From Amycolatopsis sp. A133 (GTDB lineage Bacteria; Actinomycetota; Actinomycetes; Mycobacteriales; Pseudonocardiaceae), in NCBI RefSeq assembly GCF_031082405.1, contig NZ_JAVHJU010000007.1, positions 124,001 through 188,000 on the forward strand: a stretch of 64,000 nt of DNA. The letters are read 5' to 3'. Every line of letters starts with the position of its first letter. The stretch's first letter is position 1. The position numbers and the translations under genes were made by a program. The notes beneath the pieces are model-generated. The model was not told the origin of the DNA. It searched no databases and saw only the letters and a program-made list of their open reading frames with translations. Positions 1-9,599 of the stretch are shown here, piece after piece.

Positions 1-285
1 TTCACGTACGCGGTGCTGCTGATCGACGGGCGCCCGATCGGCGGGCTCGGCACGGTGCCCGGGTCGGCGCCACCGGAGGTGCCGTCCCACTGGCTGACGT
101 ACTTCTGGGTGGCGGACGCCGACGCCGGCGCGGCCAAGGTGACCGAGCTCGGCGGCACGGTGCAGGGGAAACCCTTCGACTCGCCGTACGGGCGGCAGGT
201 GCGGGTCACCGACGACCAGGGCGTGCCGTTCATGATCATCGCCCCCAACGAGCAGTCGGGCGAGCCGGAAGGCTGGGAAGTGTGA
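1..285 (+). CDS. VOC (glyoxalase-like) family protein, C-terminal part
   Basis: This gene enters from the left edge, so only its last 94 codons are visible and the start is missing. The visible part has the second half of a vicinal-oxygen-chelate module: the strand HWLTYFWVADADAGAAKV, then the loop with TVQGKPFDSPYGRQVRVTD, and an end of the type GVPFMIIAP. This resembles the tandem-VOC proteins of actinobacteria related to the CFP30B antigen, which are often annotated as glyoxalase/hydroxylases. The substrate is unknown, and metal ligands cannot be judged from a fragment. It runs convergent to glpK with a 48-nt gap. Confidence 0.75.
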   Translation, partial: FTYAVLLIDGRPIGGLGTVPGSAPPEVPSHWLTYFWVADADAGAAKVTELGGTVQGKPFDSPYGRQVRVTDDQGVPFMIIAPNEQSGEPEGWEV

Positions 286-333
286 ACGGGCGGGCCGGGA
301 GCGCCGTGGAGCGGCACCCCCGGCCCTCGCCGG

Positions 334-1848
334 TCAGTCCTCTTCGGAGACCCAGTCGAAGGTCTTCGTGACGGCCTTCTTCCAGTTGCGGTACTCGCGC
401 TCGCGGCGGGCGTCGTCCATCGACGGATCCCACTGCTTGTCCTGGGCCCAGTTGGTGCGGATGTCGTCCTCGGACGCCCAGAACCCGACGGCGAGACCGG
501 CGGCGTACGCGGCACCCAGCGCGGTGGTCTCGTTGACCACCGGGCGGATCACCGGCACGCCGAGGATGTCGGCCTGGAACTGCATGAGCAGCTCGTTGAC
601 GACCATGCCGCCGTCGACCTTGAGCGACTTCAGCGGGACTCCGGAGTCGGCGTTCATCGCGTCGATGACCTCGCGCGACTGGAAGGCGGTCGCCTCCAGC
701 ACCGCGCGGGCGAGGTGGCCCTTGTTGACGAACCGGGTGAGCCCGACGATCGCGCCGCGAGCGTCGGAACGCCAGTAAGGAGCGAACAGACCCGAGAACG
801 CCGGGACGAAGTACGCGCCGCCGTTGTCCTCGACGCTGCGCGCGTGCTCCTCGATCTCAGCCGCGGTCGCGATCATGCCGAGGTTGTCGCGCAGCCACTG
901 CACCAGCGAACCGGTGACGGCGATGGAGCCTTCCAGCGCGTAGACCGTGTCGTTCGAGCCGATCTTGTAGCAGACCGTGGTGAGCAGCCCGTTCTGCGAC
1001 ATCACCTTTTCGGTGCCGGTGTTCAGCAGCATGAAGTTGCCGGTGCCGTAGGTGTTCTTGGCCTCGCCGGGCGAGAGGCAGGCCTGGCCGAACGTCGCGG
1101 CCTGCTGGTCGCCCAGGATGCCCGCGATCGGGACGCCGGCCAGCGCGCCCTTCTCGCGGACCTTGCCGTACTCCTCGGACGAGGAGCGGATCTCCGGCAG
1201 CATCGAAAGGGGGATGCCCATCTCGCCGGCGATCTCGGCGTCCCACTGCAGGGTGTCGAGGTCCATCAGCATGGTGCGGGAGGCGTTGGTCGGGTCGGTG
1301 ACGTGCACACCGCCGTCGGCCCCGCCGGTCATGTTCCACAGCACCCAGGTGTCCATGTTGCCGAACACCAGGTCACCGGCCTCGGCCTTCTCGCGCGCGC
1401 CCTCGACGTTGTCCAGGATCCACTTGATCTTGGGTCCGGAGAAGTAGGTCGCGAGCGGGAGGCCGACCTTGTCGCGGTAGCGCTCCTGGCCGCCGCCGAG
1501 GTTGCCGAGCTCGGTGACGATCTTGTCGGTGCGGGTGTCCTGCCAGACGATCGCGTTGTACACCGGCTCGCCGGTCGTCTTGTCCCAGACCAGCGCGGTC
1601 TCGCGCTGGTTGGTGATGCCGACGGCGGCGATGTCCTTGGCGGTGAGGTCCGCCTTGGCCAGTGCGCCCGCGGCGACCCGGCGCGTGTTCTCCCAGATCT
1701 CCTGGGCGTTGTGCTCGACCCAGCCGGCGCGGGGGAAGATCTGCTCGTGCTCACGCTGGTCGACCGAGACGACGCGGCCTTCGTGGTTGAAGATCATGCA
1801 CCGGGTCGAGGTGGTGCCCTGGTCGATCGCGGCTACGTACGAAGTCAT
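334..1848 (-). CDS. glpK: Glycerol kinase
   Basis: Phosphorylates glycerol to sn-glycerol-3-phosphate with ATP in the cytoplasm. The 504-residue product has the usual length of FGGY-family glycerol kinases. It begins with the phosphate-binding loop [14 protein letters not shown] and has the substrate-contact segments [17 protein letters not shown] and [20 protein letters not shown]. The C-terminal half carries the FGGY signature region around [20 protein letters not shown]. It lies 34 nt downstream of glpF on the same strand, so the two form a glycerol uptake operon. glpD is divergent, completing the catabolic route to dihydroxyacetone phosphate. Confidence 0.97.
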   Translation of the reverse strand: MTSYVAAIDQGTTSTRCMIFNHEGRVVSVDQREHEQIFPRAGWVEHNAQEIWENTRRVAAGALAKADLTAKDIAAVGITNQRETALVWDKTTGEPVYNAIVWQDTRTDKIVTELGNLGGGQERYRDKVGLPLATYFSGPKIKWILDNVEGAREKAEAGDLVFGNMDTWVLWNMTGGADGGVHVTDPTNASRTMLMDLDTLQWDAEIAGEMGIPLSMLPEIRSSSEEYGKVREKGALAGVPIAGILGDQQAATFGQACLSPGEAKNTYGTGNFMLLNTGTEKVMSQNGLLTTVCYKIGSNDTVYALEGSIAVTGSLVQWLRDNLGMIATAAEIEEHARSVEDNGGAYFVPAFSGLFAPYWRSDARGAIVGLTRFVNKGHLARAVLEATAFQSREVIDAMNADSGVPLKSLKVDGGMVVNELLMQFQADILGVPVIRPVVNETTALGAAYAAGLAVGFWASEDDIRTNWAQDKQWDPSMDDARREREYRNWKKAVTKTFDWVSEED

Positions 1849-1882
1849 GTGTGCTCCCGGAAATCGGCGTCGGAGGAGGCGA

Positions 1883-2632
1883 TCAGGTCAGGTTGTGGAC
1901 GGCGAGGTAGACGAGGGCGGCCAGCGCGCCACCGACCAGCGGGCCGACGACCGGGATCCACGAGTAGCCCCAGTTCGCGTTCGCCTTGTTGCGGATGGGC
2001 ATCAGGAACGCATACGCGATCCGGGGCCCGAGGTCACGCGCCGGGTTGATGGCGTACCCCGTCGGGCCACCGAGGGAGGTGCCGATCACGAGGACGACGA
2101 ACGACACGCCCGCGTAGCCGAGCGCGGAGTTGCCGAAGTTCGGCGTCCCGCCGTCACCGGCGGCGTAGGTCGGGCTGAGCAGGATCCACACGACCAGGAC
2201 GAAGGTGCCGATGATCTCGGTGACGAGGTTCCACGCGGTGTTCGGGATCTGCGGTCCGGTGGAGAAGATGCCGAGGGTGTTTTCGGGCTCGGGGTGGTCG
2301 TCGAACTGCAGTTTGTAGGTCGCCCAGCAGAGCATGGCGCCGATGATGGCGCCGGCGAACTGGCCGATGAAGTAGAACGGGACGTCGGCCCACGGGGTCT
2401 TGTCGGCGATGGCGAGCCCGAGGGTCACCGCCGGGTTCAGATGCGCGCCGCTGGGTGCAGCGATGCTGGCGCCGGTGAAGACGGCGAACGCCCAGCCGAA
2501 GTTGATGAACAGCATGCCGCCGTTGTTGCCGTTGGTCTTGCGCAGCACGTGGTTGGCCACCACGCCGTTGCCGAGCAGGATCAGCGCTGCCGTTCCCAGT
2601 AGTTCCCAGACGATTATTGCCCCAGCACTCAC
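1883..2632 (-). CDS. glpF: Glycerol uptake facilitator (aquaglyceroporin)
   Basis: A 249-residue membrane channel of the MIP family for passive glycerol entry. Both half-helix motifs are present: [11 protein letters not shown] in the first repeat and [12 protein letters not shown] in the second. The Asp after the second NPA box is typical of glycerol-conducting members. The GTG start at 2632 is chosen because GGAGG lies 7 nt upstream and the protein then begins directly with the first membrane helix ([12 protein letters not shown]). A longer in-frame extension to 2779 has no membrane-protein character. It is the first gene of the glpF-glpK operon. Confidence 0.95.
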   Translation of the reverse strand: MSAGAIIVWELLGTAALILLGNGVVANHVLRKTNGNNGGMLFINFGWAFAVFTGASIAAPSGAHLNPAVTLGLAIADKTPWADVPFYFIGQFAGAIIGAMLCWATYKLQFDDHPEPENTLGIFSTGPQIPNTAWNLVTEIIGTFVLVVWILLSPTYAAGDGGTPNFGNSALGYAGVSFVVLVIGTSLGGPTGYAINPARDLGPRIAYAFLMPIRNKANANWGYSWIPVVGPLVGGALAALVYLAVHNLT

Positions 2633-2879
2633 CGCTGCACCTCCACACTGGACACTCTGCGCAGGGTCGATCACGGCGTGCCACGGCACCGTTGCCGACC
2701 CACGTCCGCGCGACGTTACCGGGGCGTAGAAGCTACTTCCAAGCACCTGGCCGCCGAATTCTTTCAAGATCGCGGGCAAGATCGCGGAGGGTTACGCCAC
2801 AAGTGTCATCCGTGGACGGGCGGATGCTCACCGGGTCGTGCGATGCTGGAGGCCTCGCCGGCACGAGGAGGAATGTCAC
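2633..2879. promoter_or_regulatory. Divergent glpF/glpD control region with direct repeats
   Basis: This 247-nt spacer separates the divergent glpFK and glpD units and must hold both promoters. It contains two adjacent 12-nt direct repeats, CAAGATCGCGGG at 2765-2776 and CAAGATCGCGGA at 2777-2788, and the short inverted repeat GTGCC-AC-GGCAC at 2678-2689. A GGAAGTAGCTTCTAC element lies at 2726-2740 on the minus strand. Actinomycete glycerol genes are commonly controlled by an IclR-family GylR. No such regulator gene is in view, so assigning these repeats as operators is inference. Confidence 0.4.
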
Positions 2880-4613
2880 GTGGCGCAGCACGCAGCGGAG
2901 ACCGGCCCGGCTCGACTGGGGCCGGTGAAGCGGGAAGAGACGTGGCAGCGGCTCGGCAAGGAGACGTTCGACCTCGTCGTGATCGGCGGCGGCGTGGTCG
3001 GGGCGGGCACGGCGCTGGACGCCGCGACGCGCGGCCTGCGGGTCGCGCTCGTCGAGGCCCGTGACCTCGCGTCCGGGACGTCGAGCCGGTCGAGCAAGCT
3101 CTTCCACGGCGGCCTGCGGTACCTGGAACAGCTCGAATTCGGCCTGGTCCGGGAGGCGCTGCGCGAGCGCGAGCTGATGCTGACGACCATCGCGCCGCAC
3201 CTGGTGAAGCCGGTCAGCTTCCTGTACCCGCTGACGCACCGCGTGTGGGAGCGGCCGTACACCGCGGCGGGCCTGCTGATGTACGACACGATGGGCGGCG
3301 CCCGCAGCGTCCCCGGTCAGAAGCACCTGACCCGCGCCGGCGCGCTGCGGATGGTGCCGGCGCTCAAACGATCGGCGCTGATCGGCGGGATCCGCTACTA
3401 CGACGCGCAGTCCGACGACGCCCGCCACACGATGACGGTGGCGCGCACGGCGGCCCACTACGGCGCGGTCGTGCGGACGTCGACCCAGGTCGTGGGGTTC
3501 CTCCGCGAGGCCGACCGGGTGTCCGGCGTGCGCGTGCGCGACGTCGAGGACGGCCGCGAAACGGAGATCTCGGCGGCCGCGGTGATCAACTGCACCGGCG
3601 TCTGGACCGACGAGCTGCAGCGGCTGTCGGGCGGCCGCGGCCGGTTCCGGGTGCGCGCGAGCAAGGGCGTGCACATCGTCGTCCCGCGCGACCGGATCGT
3701 GTCGGAGTCGGGGATGATCCTGCGCACCGAGAAGTCGGTGCTGTTCGTCATCCCGTGGCGCAACCACTGGATCGTGGGGACGACCGACACGGACTGGGAG
3801 CTCGACCTGGCCCACCCGGCGGCGACGAAGCACGACATCGACTACATCCTCGAGCACGTCAACACGGTCCTGGCCACGCCACTGACCCACGACGACATCG
3901 AAGGCGTGTACGCGGGCCTTCGCCCGCTGCTGGCGGGCGAGAGCGAAGAGACGTCGAAGCTTTCGCGGGAGCACGCGGTGGCCCGCGTGGCCCCGGGCCT
4001 GGTCGCCATCGCCGGCGGCAAGTACACGACGTACCGCGTGATGGCGGCGGACGCGGTCGACGCGGCGGCGGTGGACCTGCCCGGCCGTTCCCAGCCGTCG
4101 ATCACGGACAAGGTCCCCCTGCTGGGCGCGGACGGTTACCACGCGCTGGTCAACCAGGCCGACCACCTGGCCGCCGAGCACGGGTTGCACCCCTACCGGG
4201 TGAGGCACCTGCTGGACCGCTACGGCTCGCTGATCCACGAGGTCCTGGCCTTGGCGGAGGGCCGCCCGGAGCTGCTGAAGCCGATCGAGCACGCCCCGGA
4301 CTACCTGGGCGTCGAGGTGGTGTACGCGGCTTCGCACGAGGGGGCGCTGCACCTGGAGGACGTCCTGGCCCGCCGGACGCGCATCTCGATCGAGTACGCC
4401 CACCGAGGCGTCGACTGCGCCGACCAGGTGGCGACACTGGTGGGTGAAGTTCTCGGTTGGTCACCCGAAACGATGAAGCATGAGATCGAGGTCTACCGGG
4501 CCAGGGTGGAGGCGGAGCGCAAGTCCCAGTCCCAGCCGAGCGACGAAGCGGCGGACGCGTTGAGGTCGGCGGCCCCGGAGGCCCGGGCGGGCATCGTGGA
4601 GCCGGTGAGCTGA
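2880..4613 (+). CDS. glpD: Glycerol-3-phosphate dehydrogenase, FAD-dependent
   Basis: Oxidises sn-glycerol-3-phosphate to dihydroxyacetone phosphate and passes electrons to the quinone pool at the membrane. The 577-residue product has the N-terminal FAD-binding fold (DLVVIGGGVVGAGTALDAA), the conserved SGTSSRSSKLFHGGLRYL segment, the DAO domain and a C-terminal helical DAO_C domain. The GTG at 2880 is preferred because AGGAGG stands 8 nt upstream; the in-frame extension to 2838 lacks a ribosome site. It is divergent from glpF-glpK, with which it forms the complete glycerol utilisation module. Confidence 0.96.
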   Translation: MAQHAAETGPARLGPVKREETWQRLGKETFDLVVIGGGVVGAGTALDAATRGLRVALVEARDLASGTSSRSSKLFHGGLRYLEQLEFGLVREALRERELMLTTIAPHLVKPVSFLYPLTHRVWERPYTAAGLLMYDTMGGARSVPGQKHLTRAGALRMVPALKRSALIGGIRYYDAQSDDARHTMTVARTAAHYGAVVRTSTQVVGFLREADRVSGVRVRDVEDGRETEISAAAVINCTGVWTDELQRLSGGRGRFRVRASKGVHIVVPRDRIVSESGMILRTEKSVLFVIPWRNHWIVGTTDTDWELDLAHPAATKHDIDYILEHVNTVLATPLTHDDIEGVYAGLRPLLAGESEETSKLSREHAVARVAPGLVAIAGGKYTTYRVMAADAVDAAAVDLPGRSQPSITDKVPLLGADGYHALVNQADHLAAEHGLHPYRVRHLLDRYGSLIHEVLALAEGRPELLKPIEHAPDYLGVEVVYAASHEGALHLEDVLARRTRISIEYAHRGVDCADQVATLVGEVLGWSPETMKHEIEVYRARVEAERKSQSQPSDEAADALRSAAPEARAGIVEPVS

Positions 4614-4620
4614 GAGGACG

Positions 4621-5151
4621 TCAGGAAGTCCGGTGCCACCGGATCAGGCGTTCTCCCGTAGGAGCGCGCTCCGCCTCCGGCCCGACCAACGTGAACCCGC
4701 ACCGCTCCGCCACGATCGCCGACGCCGCGTTGCTCTCCTCGTACCGGTAACTCACTTCGGTCAACCCCAACCCCCCGAAGCCGAACCGGAGAGCCGCGTT
4801 CAACGCCGTCGTGGCGATCCCCTTGCCCCGCTCCGCGGGGTGGACCCAGATCGTCGCCTCCGCGTACGACGCGTCCAGGTTCAGCTCGCGCAACCCCACC
4901 TCGCCCAGCAACCTCCCCGAGGTCGGCTCGGCTATCGCCCAGGAACAGCGCTCGTCGCCCGCCCACTGGGCCGCTCGCAACGCCACGTACTCCGTGGCCT
5001 CGTCCAGGGTGCGCAAGCGGTAGTTCAGCACGTACTTGCGGTGCGTCGGGTCGGCGAACGCCTCCATCAGCAACGGACGGTCGTCTATGTGCCGGTCGGC
5101 GCGCAGCTGGCGCAGGTAGTACGTGCCCGCGTTGATCTCCACCGGTTCCAC
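4621..5151 (-). CDS. GNAT N-acetyltransferase, RimJ/RimL type
   Basis: A 176-residue protein of the acetyltransferase_3 (RimL-like) group that transfers acetyl from acetyl-CoA to an amine. Visible features are LRQLRADR near the N-terminus, the acetyl-CoA loop VHPAERGKGIATTALNAALRFGF, and the final YRYEESNAASAIVAERCGF segment. The acceptor cannot be told from sequence; ribosomal proteins or small molecules are both possible. A GTG three codons further in (5142) has a better spaced GGAG and may be the true start. It is tail-to-tail with glpD, 7 nt apart. Confidence 0.85.
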   Translation of the reverse strand: MEPVEINAGTYYLRQLRADRHIDDRPLLMEAFADPTHRKYVLNYRLRTLDEATEYVALRAAQWAGDERCSWAIAEPTSGRLLGEVGLRELNLDASYAEATIWVHPAERGKGIATTALNAALRFGFGGLGLTEVSYRYEESNAASAIVAERCGFTLVGPEAERAPTGERLIRWHRTS

Positions 5152-5210
5152 TCCGCCCAGCCTAGCCAGGCCGGGAGCACGCCGCCCCCGGCCTGGCGAT
5201 CAAGGCCGGT

Positions 5211-6239
5211 TCACGGCGCCAAGCGCCACACCACCGGTACGCCGCCCTCGTCGAGCGGGCCGTTCGAGGCGATTCCCGCGAACGTTCCGTCGTCCGTCAC
5301 CTGGCTGGCCTGGTACGTCGAGTACCCGCCCGGCTGCCGGAGATCGCCGCCCGGGGACGTGGTGCGCCACGTGATCGGCTTGCCGCGGAACGAGCCCGGT
5401 ACCGGGGCCGTTCCCGCCGTCAGGCCGGCGCGGTTCAGCGCGTACGCCGCGTCGCCGCCGGGCAGCTCGGTGGGGACGCCCGCCGCGTTCCAGCGCATGG
5501 CGCGGGATCCCGCGACCGTCCCGTCCGAGGCCGAGCCGACGACCACGCCGTTGCGGATCGCCGAACCGCTGGTGTACTGGAAGCCCGGTGCGGTGAGCTC
5601 CCGGTACGTGCCGCCCTTCCACAGCAGCGCGGTCTTGTAGGTGGAGAACAGCACGGTCCCGTCGTCGTCGATGCCCATCGGGTACTCGTACTCGTGCGTC
5701 GCCGGGATGATCACCGGCGCGCTGCCGTCCGCCGGCCACACGATCGCGCCGTTGTGCGCCGGGTCCCCGTCGAACACCTGGCCCAGCACGTCTCCGCGCG
5801 TGTTCACCGCGGTGGTCTGCGCCTCCTGGTAACCCGCCGGCGTTTCGCGGAGGTGGAACCCGCTCGCGTCCAGCACGAACGACCGGACGCCGCCGGCGTC
5901 GTAGTCGATCGCGTCGCCGTACACCCGCCCGGCGCCGTCCTCCCCCTGCACCATCGCCCACTCGAAGCCGTCCGGTACACCGCGCAGCACCGGCTTGCCG
6001 CCGCGCCAGCTCACGACCTGCAGCTTGCCGCCGACGATGAACGACCCGGTGTATTCGCCGTGACCGTCCGAAGCGGTCAGATAGCCGTGTCCCGCGGGGT
6101 CGGCCCCGGCCGGCAACGGCAGCAGCGCCGGTTGCCAGCCCAGCCGCCCGGTCGCGGCCTGCGCCGGTCCCGCCCCCAGCGCCGCGACGGCGATCGCCAC
6201 GGTGGCGAGCACCCCCGATCGCGCCCACATCTTGTTCAT
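5211..6239 (-). CDS. Secreted HAF/beta-propeller-like repeat protein
   Basis: I do not recognise a named family. The 342-residue product starts with a Sec signal peptide (MNKMWARSGVLATVAIAVAA, cleavage probably after AQA). It then shows degenerate repeats of about 40-50 residues of the type 'G.VVGSASDGTVAGSRAMRW' and 'GDVLGQVFDGDPAHNGAIVW', resembling HAF-type repeats of secreted proteins. The ATG at 6239 is chosen because GGGAGG lies just upstream and the signal peptide follows at once. No catalytic motif is seen, and an extracellular structural or binding role is only a guess. It follows the two DUF1707 genes after 75 nt. Confidence 0.7.
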   Translation of the reverse strand: MNKMWARSGVLATVAIAVAALGAGPAQAATGRLGWQPALLPLPAGADPAGHGYLTASDGHGEYTGSFIVGGKLQVVSWRGGKPVLRGVPDGFEWAMVQGEDGAGRVYGDAIDYDAGGVRSFVLDASGFHLRETPAGYQEAQTTAVNTRGDVLGQVFDGDPAHNGAIVWPADGSAPVIIPATHEYEYPMGIDDDGTVLFSTYKTALLWKGGTYRELTAPGFQYTSGSAIRNGVVVGSASDGTVAGSRAMRWNAAGVPTELPGGDAAYALNRAGLTAGTAPVPGSFRGKPITWRTTSPGGDLRQPGGYSTYQASQVTDDGTFAGIASNGPLDEGGVPVVWRLAP

Positions 6240-6314
6240 GGATCCTCCCTTTCCCCCGACCTGCATGATCACCACGTCGGAACGCGGGAACAGGTTGTCC
6301 GGCAAAAGGAGCAA

Positions 6315-6710
6315 TCACGACCGGCGGCGGCGGGCCCCCGCGATCATCGCGACGACGAGCGGCAGCGCGACCGAAATGATCAGCAGCCGCCCCCGGGACA
6401 GGATCAGCACCGCGATCGCGAGGACGATCGCGATCGGCACCGCGCCCGCGGTCAGGAAACGCACCAGCGCGTTGTCCTCCGACGAGGCCACCGGGACCCC
6501 GGGCGCGGAAGCACCGTTGAGCAACGCGCTCGGCCTCGGCGAAGGCAGGTCTTCGAACAGCGGGACGAGCTCGCTGACCCGCTTGGCTGCGGTGACCTTC
6601 GCCGACCGGTTCCCGAACTCGTCGATGTCGAGGCGCCCGGTGCGGACGTGCTCTTCGAGAACGTCCAGGGCGTCTTGGCGTTCGGCGTCGCTCAACCGCA
6701 TGTCGCCCAC
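6315..6710 (-). CDS. DUF1707 domain membrane protein (short)
   Basis: The 131-residue product carries an N-terminal DUF1707 module (MRLSDAERQDALDVLEEH, GRLDIDEFGNRSAKVTAAK, ELVPLFEDLP), followed by a linker and two hydrophobic segments ending in basic residues. DUF1707 is an actinobacterial SHOCT-like N-terminal domain found fused to varied membrane segments; its function is unknown. It lies 7 nt downstream of a second DUF1707 gene, so they are probably co-transcribed tandem paralogues. The ATG three codons after the given GTG start is an alternative. Confidence 0.85.
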   Translation of the reverse strand: MGDMRLSDAERQDALDVLEEHVRTGRLDIDEFGNRSAKVTAAKRVSELVPLFEDLPSPRPSALLNGASAPGVPVASSEDNALVRFLTAGAVPIAIVLAIAVLILSRGRLLIISVALPLVVAMIAGARRRRS

Positions 6711-6717
6711 CGCGGGA

Positions 6718-7251
6718 TCAACGGCCCAGCTCGCGGCGGTAGGAGTCGCGCAGCTCGCGCCGGCGCTCCCGGTCGCGCAGGTGGTGCTCGTGGCGGCGGT
6801 GGTGGTGCTGGTCGTGGTTCCAGCCGTGGCCCCACATCGCCTTGCCGAACACGCCGACCCCGATCGGGAGGAAGATGATCGGCCACGCGAGCGTGCCGGT
6901 GGCGATCAGCGCGATGGCGGCGATGAGCGTCAAGGGGAAGAGCGCGGCGAGGAACCGCTGCGGCGGCGACCCGTTCTCCGGCGTCCCCGACGGCCGTGGC
7001 ACGGGCGCGGCCGCGGGTTCGGCGGCCGCGACGGGCTGGGGCGCGTCGTCGTACCGCGGGTGCGGGGCCGGCAGATCCGCGAAGATCTCGCCCAGCTCGC
7101 CGCGGGTCTTGGCCGCGGTGATCCGCGCCGAGCGTTCGCCGTACTCGTTGATGTCGATGCGCCCCGCCGTCATGTGCTCACCGAGCGCGGACAGCGCGGA
7201 CTCACGGTTCTGGTCGCTGATCCGCAGCTGCGGAGACGGGACTTCGGTCAC
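6718..7251 (-). CDS. DUF1707 domain membrane protein with 2TM region
   Basis: The 177-residue product has a DUF1707 domain (LRISDQNRESALSALGEH, GRIDINEYGERSARITAAK, ELGEIFADLP). A Pro/Ala-rich linker follows, then two transmembrane helices (FLAALFPLTLIAAIALIATG and WPIIFLPIGVGVF) and a His/Arg-rich cytoplasmic tail (HDQHHHRRHEHHLRDRERR). It is a paralogue of the next gene downstream. TACCAT ends 7 nt before the GTG start and no Shine-Dalgarno sequence is visible, which suggests a leaderless mRNA. Function unknown. Confidence 0.85.
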   Translation of the reverse strand: MTEVPSPQLRISDQNRESALSALGEHMTAGRIDINEYGERSARITAAKTRGELGEIFADLPAPHPRYDDAPQPVAAAEPAAAPVPRPSGTPENGSPPQRFLAALFPLTLIAAIALIATGTLAWPIIFLPIGVGVFGKAMWGHGWNHDQHHHRRHEHHLRDRERRRELRDSYRRELGR

Positions 7252-7309
7252 GTAGTCGATGGTAGGCCGCCCCGGGGGCGGCCCACCACGACATCTGTAA
7301 CGAACCGTG

Positions 7310-9103
7310 CTACTTGATCTCCAGCAGCTGTGTGCCCTGCGTCACCGCGGCGCCGACCTCGACCGAAAGCCCGGTGACGGTGCCCGCCTTGTGCGCGGTG
7401 ACCGGGTTCTCCATTTTCATCGCCTCGAGGACGACGATCAGCTCACCGGCTTCGACCGTCTGGCCCTCTTCGACGGCGACCTTGACGATGGTGCCCTGCA
7501 TCGGCGCCGTGACGGCGTCGCCGCTGACCGCGGCCTTGGTGCCGCCGGCGCGCTTGCGCGGCTTCGCCTTGACGGCGGTGCCGCCCCCGCCGCCGCCTTC
7601 GAGCGCGAACCCGCCCGGCAGCGACACTTCGAGCCGCCGTCCGCCGACCTCGACCACGACGTTCTGCCGCGGTTCCTCTTCGGCCGCTTCGATGTCCGGC
7701 GCCACGAACGGCTCGATCTTGTTGTCGAACTCCGTCTCGATCCAGCGCGTGTGCACGCTGAAGCCGTTCTCGTCGCCGATGAACGCCGGGTCGTTCACGA
7801 TCACGCGGTCGAACGGCAGAACCGTCGCCATGCCTTCGACGACCATCTCGTCGAGGGCGCGGCGGCTGCGCTCGAGGGCGTTGTTCCGGTCCGAGCCGGT
7901 GACGATCAGCTTCGCCAGCATCGAGTCGAACTGCCCGCCGATGACGCTGCCGGACTCGACGCCGGAGTCGACGCGCACGCCCGGCCCGCTCGGCGCGACG
8001 AACCTGGTCACCGTGCCCGGCGCGGGCAGGAAGCCGCGGCCGGCGTCCTCGCCGTTGATGCGGAACTCGATCGAGTGGCCGCGCGGCTCGGGGTCCTCGG
8101 TGATCCGCAGCTTCTCGCCGCGCGCGATCCGGAACATCTCGCGCACCAGGTCGAGCCCGGTCGTCTCCTCCGACACCGGGTGCTCGACCTGCAGCCGCGT
8201 GTTGACCTCGAGGAAGGAGATCGTGCCGTCGACGGCGACGAGGTACTCGACCGTACCGGCGCCGTAGTAACCGGCTTCCTTGCAGATCGCCTTCGCCGAG
8301 GAGTGGATGCGCCGGCGCTGGTCGTCGCTCAGGAACGGCGCGGGCGCCTCTTCGACGAGCTTCTGGTGCCGTCGCTGCAGTGAGCAGTCGCGGGTGCCGA
8401 CGACGATCGCGTTGCCGTGCATGTCGGCCAGCACCTGCGCCTCGACGTGCCGCGGCTTGTCCAGGTAGCGCTCGACGAAGCACTCGCCACGACCGAACGC
8501 GGCAACGGCTTCTCGCGTGGCCGATTCGAACAGCTCGGGGATCTCTTCGCGGGTGCGCGCGACCTTGAGGCCACGGCCGCCACCACCGAACGCGGCCTTG
8601 ATGGCCACCGGCAGGCCGTGTTCGTCGGCGAACGCGACGATCTCGGTGGCGTCCTTGACCGGCTCCTTCGTGCCCGGCACCAGCGGTGCGCCCGCGCGCA
8701 TCGCGATGTGGCGGGCGGTGACCTTGTCGCCGAGGTCGCGGATGGCCTGCGGGCTCGGCCCGATCCAGGTCAGCCCCGCGTCGAGGACGGCCTGGGCGAA
8801 GTCCGCATTCTCGGAGAGGAAGCCGTAGCCCGGGTGCACCGAATCGGCGCCCGACCGCTTGGCGGCGTCCAGGAGCTTGTCGAAGTTCAGGTAGCTCTCG
8901 GCGGCCGTCGTGCCGCCGAGCGCGAACGCTTCGTCGGCCAGGCGCACGTGTGGCGCGTCGCGGTCCGGGTCGGCGTACACCGCGACACTGGCCAGCCCAG
9001 CGTCCTTGGCGGCTCTGATGACGCGTACCGCGATTTCGCCACGGTTGGCGACCAGGATCTTGGTCACCGGACCGCCCGTGGATTCGCCGACCTGCTCGGC
9101 CAC
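7310..9103 (-). CDS. accA3: Acyl-CoA carboxylase alpha subunit (biotin carboxylase + BCCP)
   Basis: Carboxylates biotin with bicarbonate and ATP and carries the carboxybiotin to an AccD-type transferase for acetyl-, propionyl- or longer acyl-CoA. The 597-residue product has the biotin-carboxylase N-domain ([19 protein letters not shown]), the ATP-grasp glycine-rich loop [13 protein letters not shown], the catalytic [12 protein letters not shown] region and a C-terminal biotinyl domain with EAMKMENP, the acceptor Lys being about residue 563. An AGGAGG sits 6 nt before the GTG start. No beta subunit is adjacent. In mycolic-acid bacteria AccA3 is shared by several AccD partners, which fits. The symbol is by analogy. 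Confidence 0.93.
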   Translation of the reverse strand: MAEQVGESTGGPVTKILVANRGEIAVRVIRAAKDAGLASVAVYADPDRDAPHVRLADEAFALGGTTAAESYLNFDKLLDAAKRSGADSVHPGYGFLSENADFAQAVLDAGLTWIGPSPQAIRDLGDKVTARHIAMRAGAPLVPGTKEPVKDATEIVAFADEHGLPVAIKAAFGGGGRGLKVARTREEIPELFESATREAVAAFGRGECFVERYLDKPRHVEAQVLADMHGNAIVVGTRDCSLQRRHQKLVEEAPAPFLSDDQRRRIHSSAKAICKEAGYYGAGTVEYLVAVDGTISFLEVNTRLQVEHPVSEETTGLDLVREMFRIARGEKLRITEDPEPRGHSIEFRINGEDAGRGFLPAPGTVTRFVAPSGPGVRVDSGVESGSVIGGQFDSMLAKLIVTGSDRNNALERSRRALDEMVVEGMATVLPFDRVIVNDPAFIGDENGFSVHTRWIETEFDNKIEPFVAPDIEAAEEEPRQNVVVEVGGRRLEVSLPGGFALEGGGGGGTAVKAKPRKRAGGTKAAVSGDAVTAPMQGTIVKVAVEEGQTVEAGELIVVLEAMKMENPVTAHKAGTVTGLSVEVGAAVTQGTQLLEIK

Positions 9104-9209
9104 CCCGCACCTCCTGCGTCCGACAGCTGCATTGCTGACCGCCCACGCGGCATCACGGAAGTCTACGGATATGACGTCGGGAGTCTCTTGAGTGAGAGGT
9201 GAACCACGC

Positions 9210-9506
9210 TCAGACGTGGTGGCGCAGCTCCTCGGGCAGCGGCGAGTCGAGCACGATGACGTCGTACGGGTTCGCGGAGTGCACCTTCCCCAGGTGCTCG
9301 GTGCTCACCAGCACCCACGGCTGGTGCTCGCCGCAGCAGTCGATCAGCCGGTCGAGCGCGGTGAACGCGACCAGCGCGGTGCGGCCGTCCGGCGTGCGGC
9401 GCAGCTCGATCGACGCGCCTTCGGTTTCGGCGCTGACCGGTCCGGTCGGGAGGTACAAGGCGGGCGGCAGGTTCGGGTTCGTCACCCGGACAACATAGAC
9501 GGACAC
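9210..9506 (-). CDS. SAV_915-type small conserved protein
   Basis: A 98-residue protein resembling the actinomycete SAV_915 family of unknown function. The recognisable core is [20 protein letters not shown] followed by [15 protein letters not shown] and [10 protein letters not shown]. Its fold is probably related to SseB-like enhancer domains, but I cannot assign a role. It has no signal peptide or membrane helix. It is transcribed in the same direction as accA3 and lies 106 nt upstream of it. Confidence 0.7.
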   Translation of the reverse strand: MSVYVVRVTNPNLPPALYLPTGPVSAETEGASIELRRTPDGRTALVAFTALDRLIDCCGEHQPWVLVSTEHLGKVHSANPYDVIVLDSPLPEELRHHV

Positions 9507-9599
9507 GGTCCGCTACCGGTGACCCCGTCGGGTTGAACCCGCCACATCGCGCCGGGGCGCTGGCGACGGGTGGTCGGGAAGCGGCTTACGCTCTGTCTT

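Noticed and set aside
2733..4403. Long open frame antisense to glpD (about 556 codons)
   Set aside because: It is a GC-bias shadow: composition is dominated by Arg, Ala and Val with no domain, and it lies wholly over the well-supported glpD gene.
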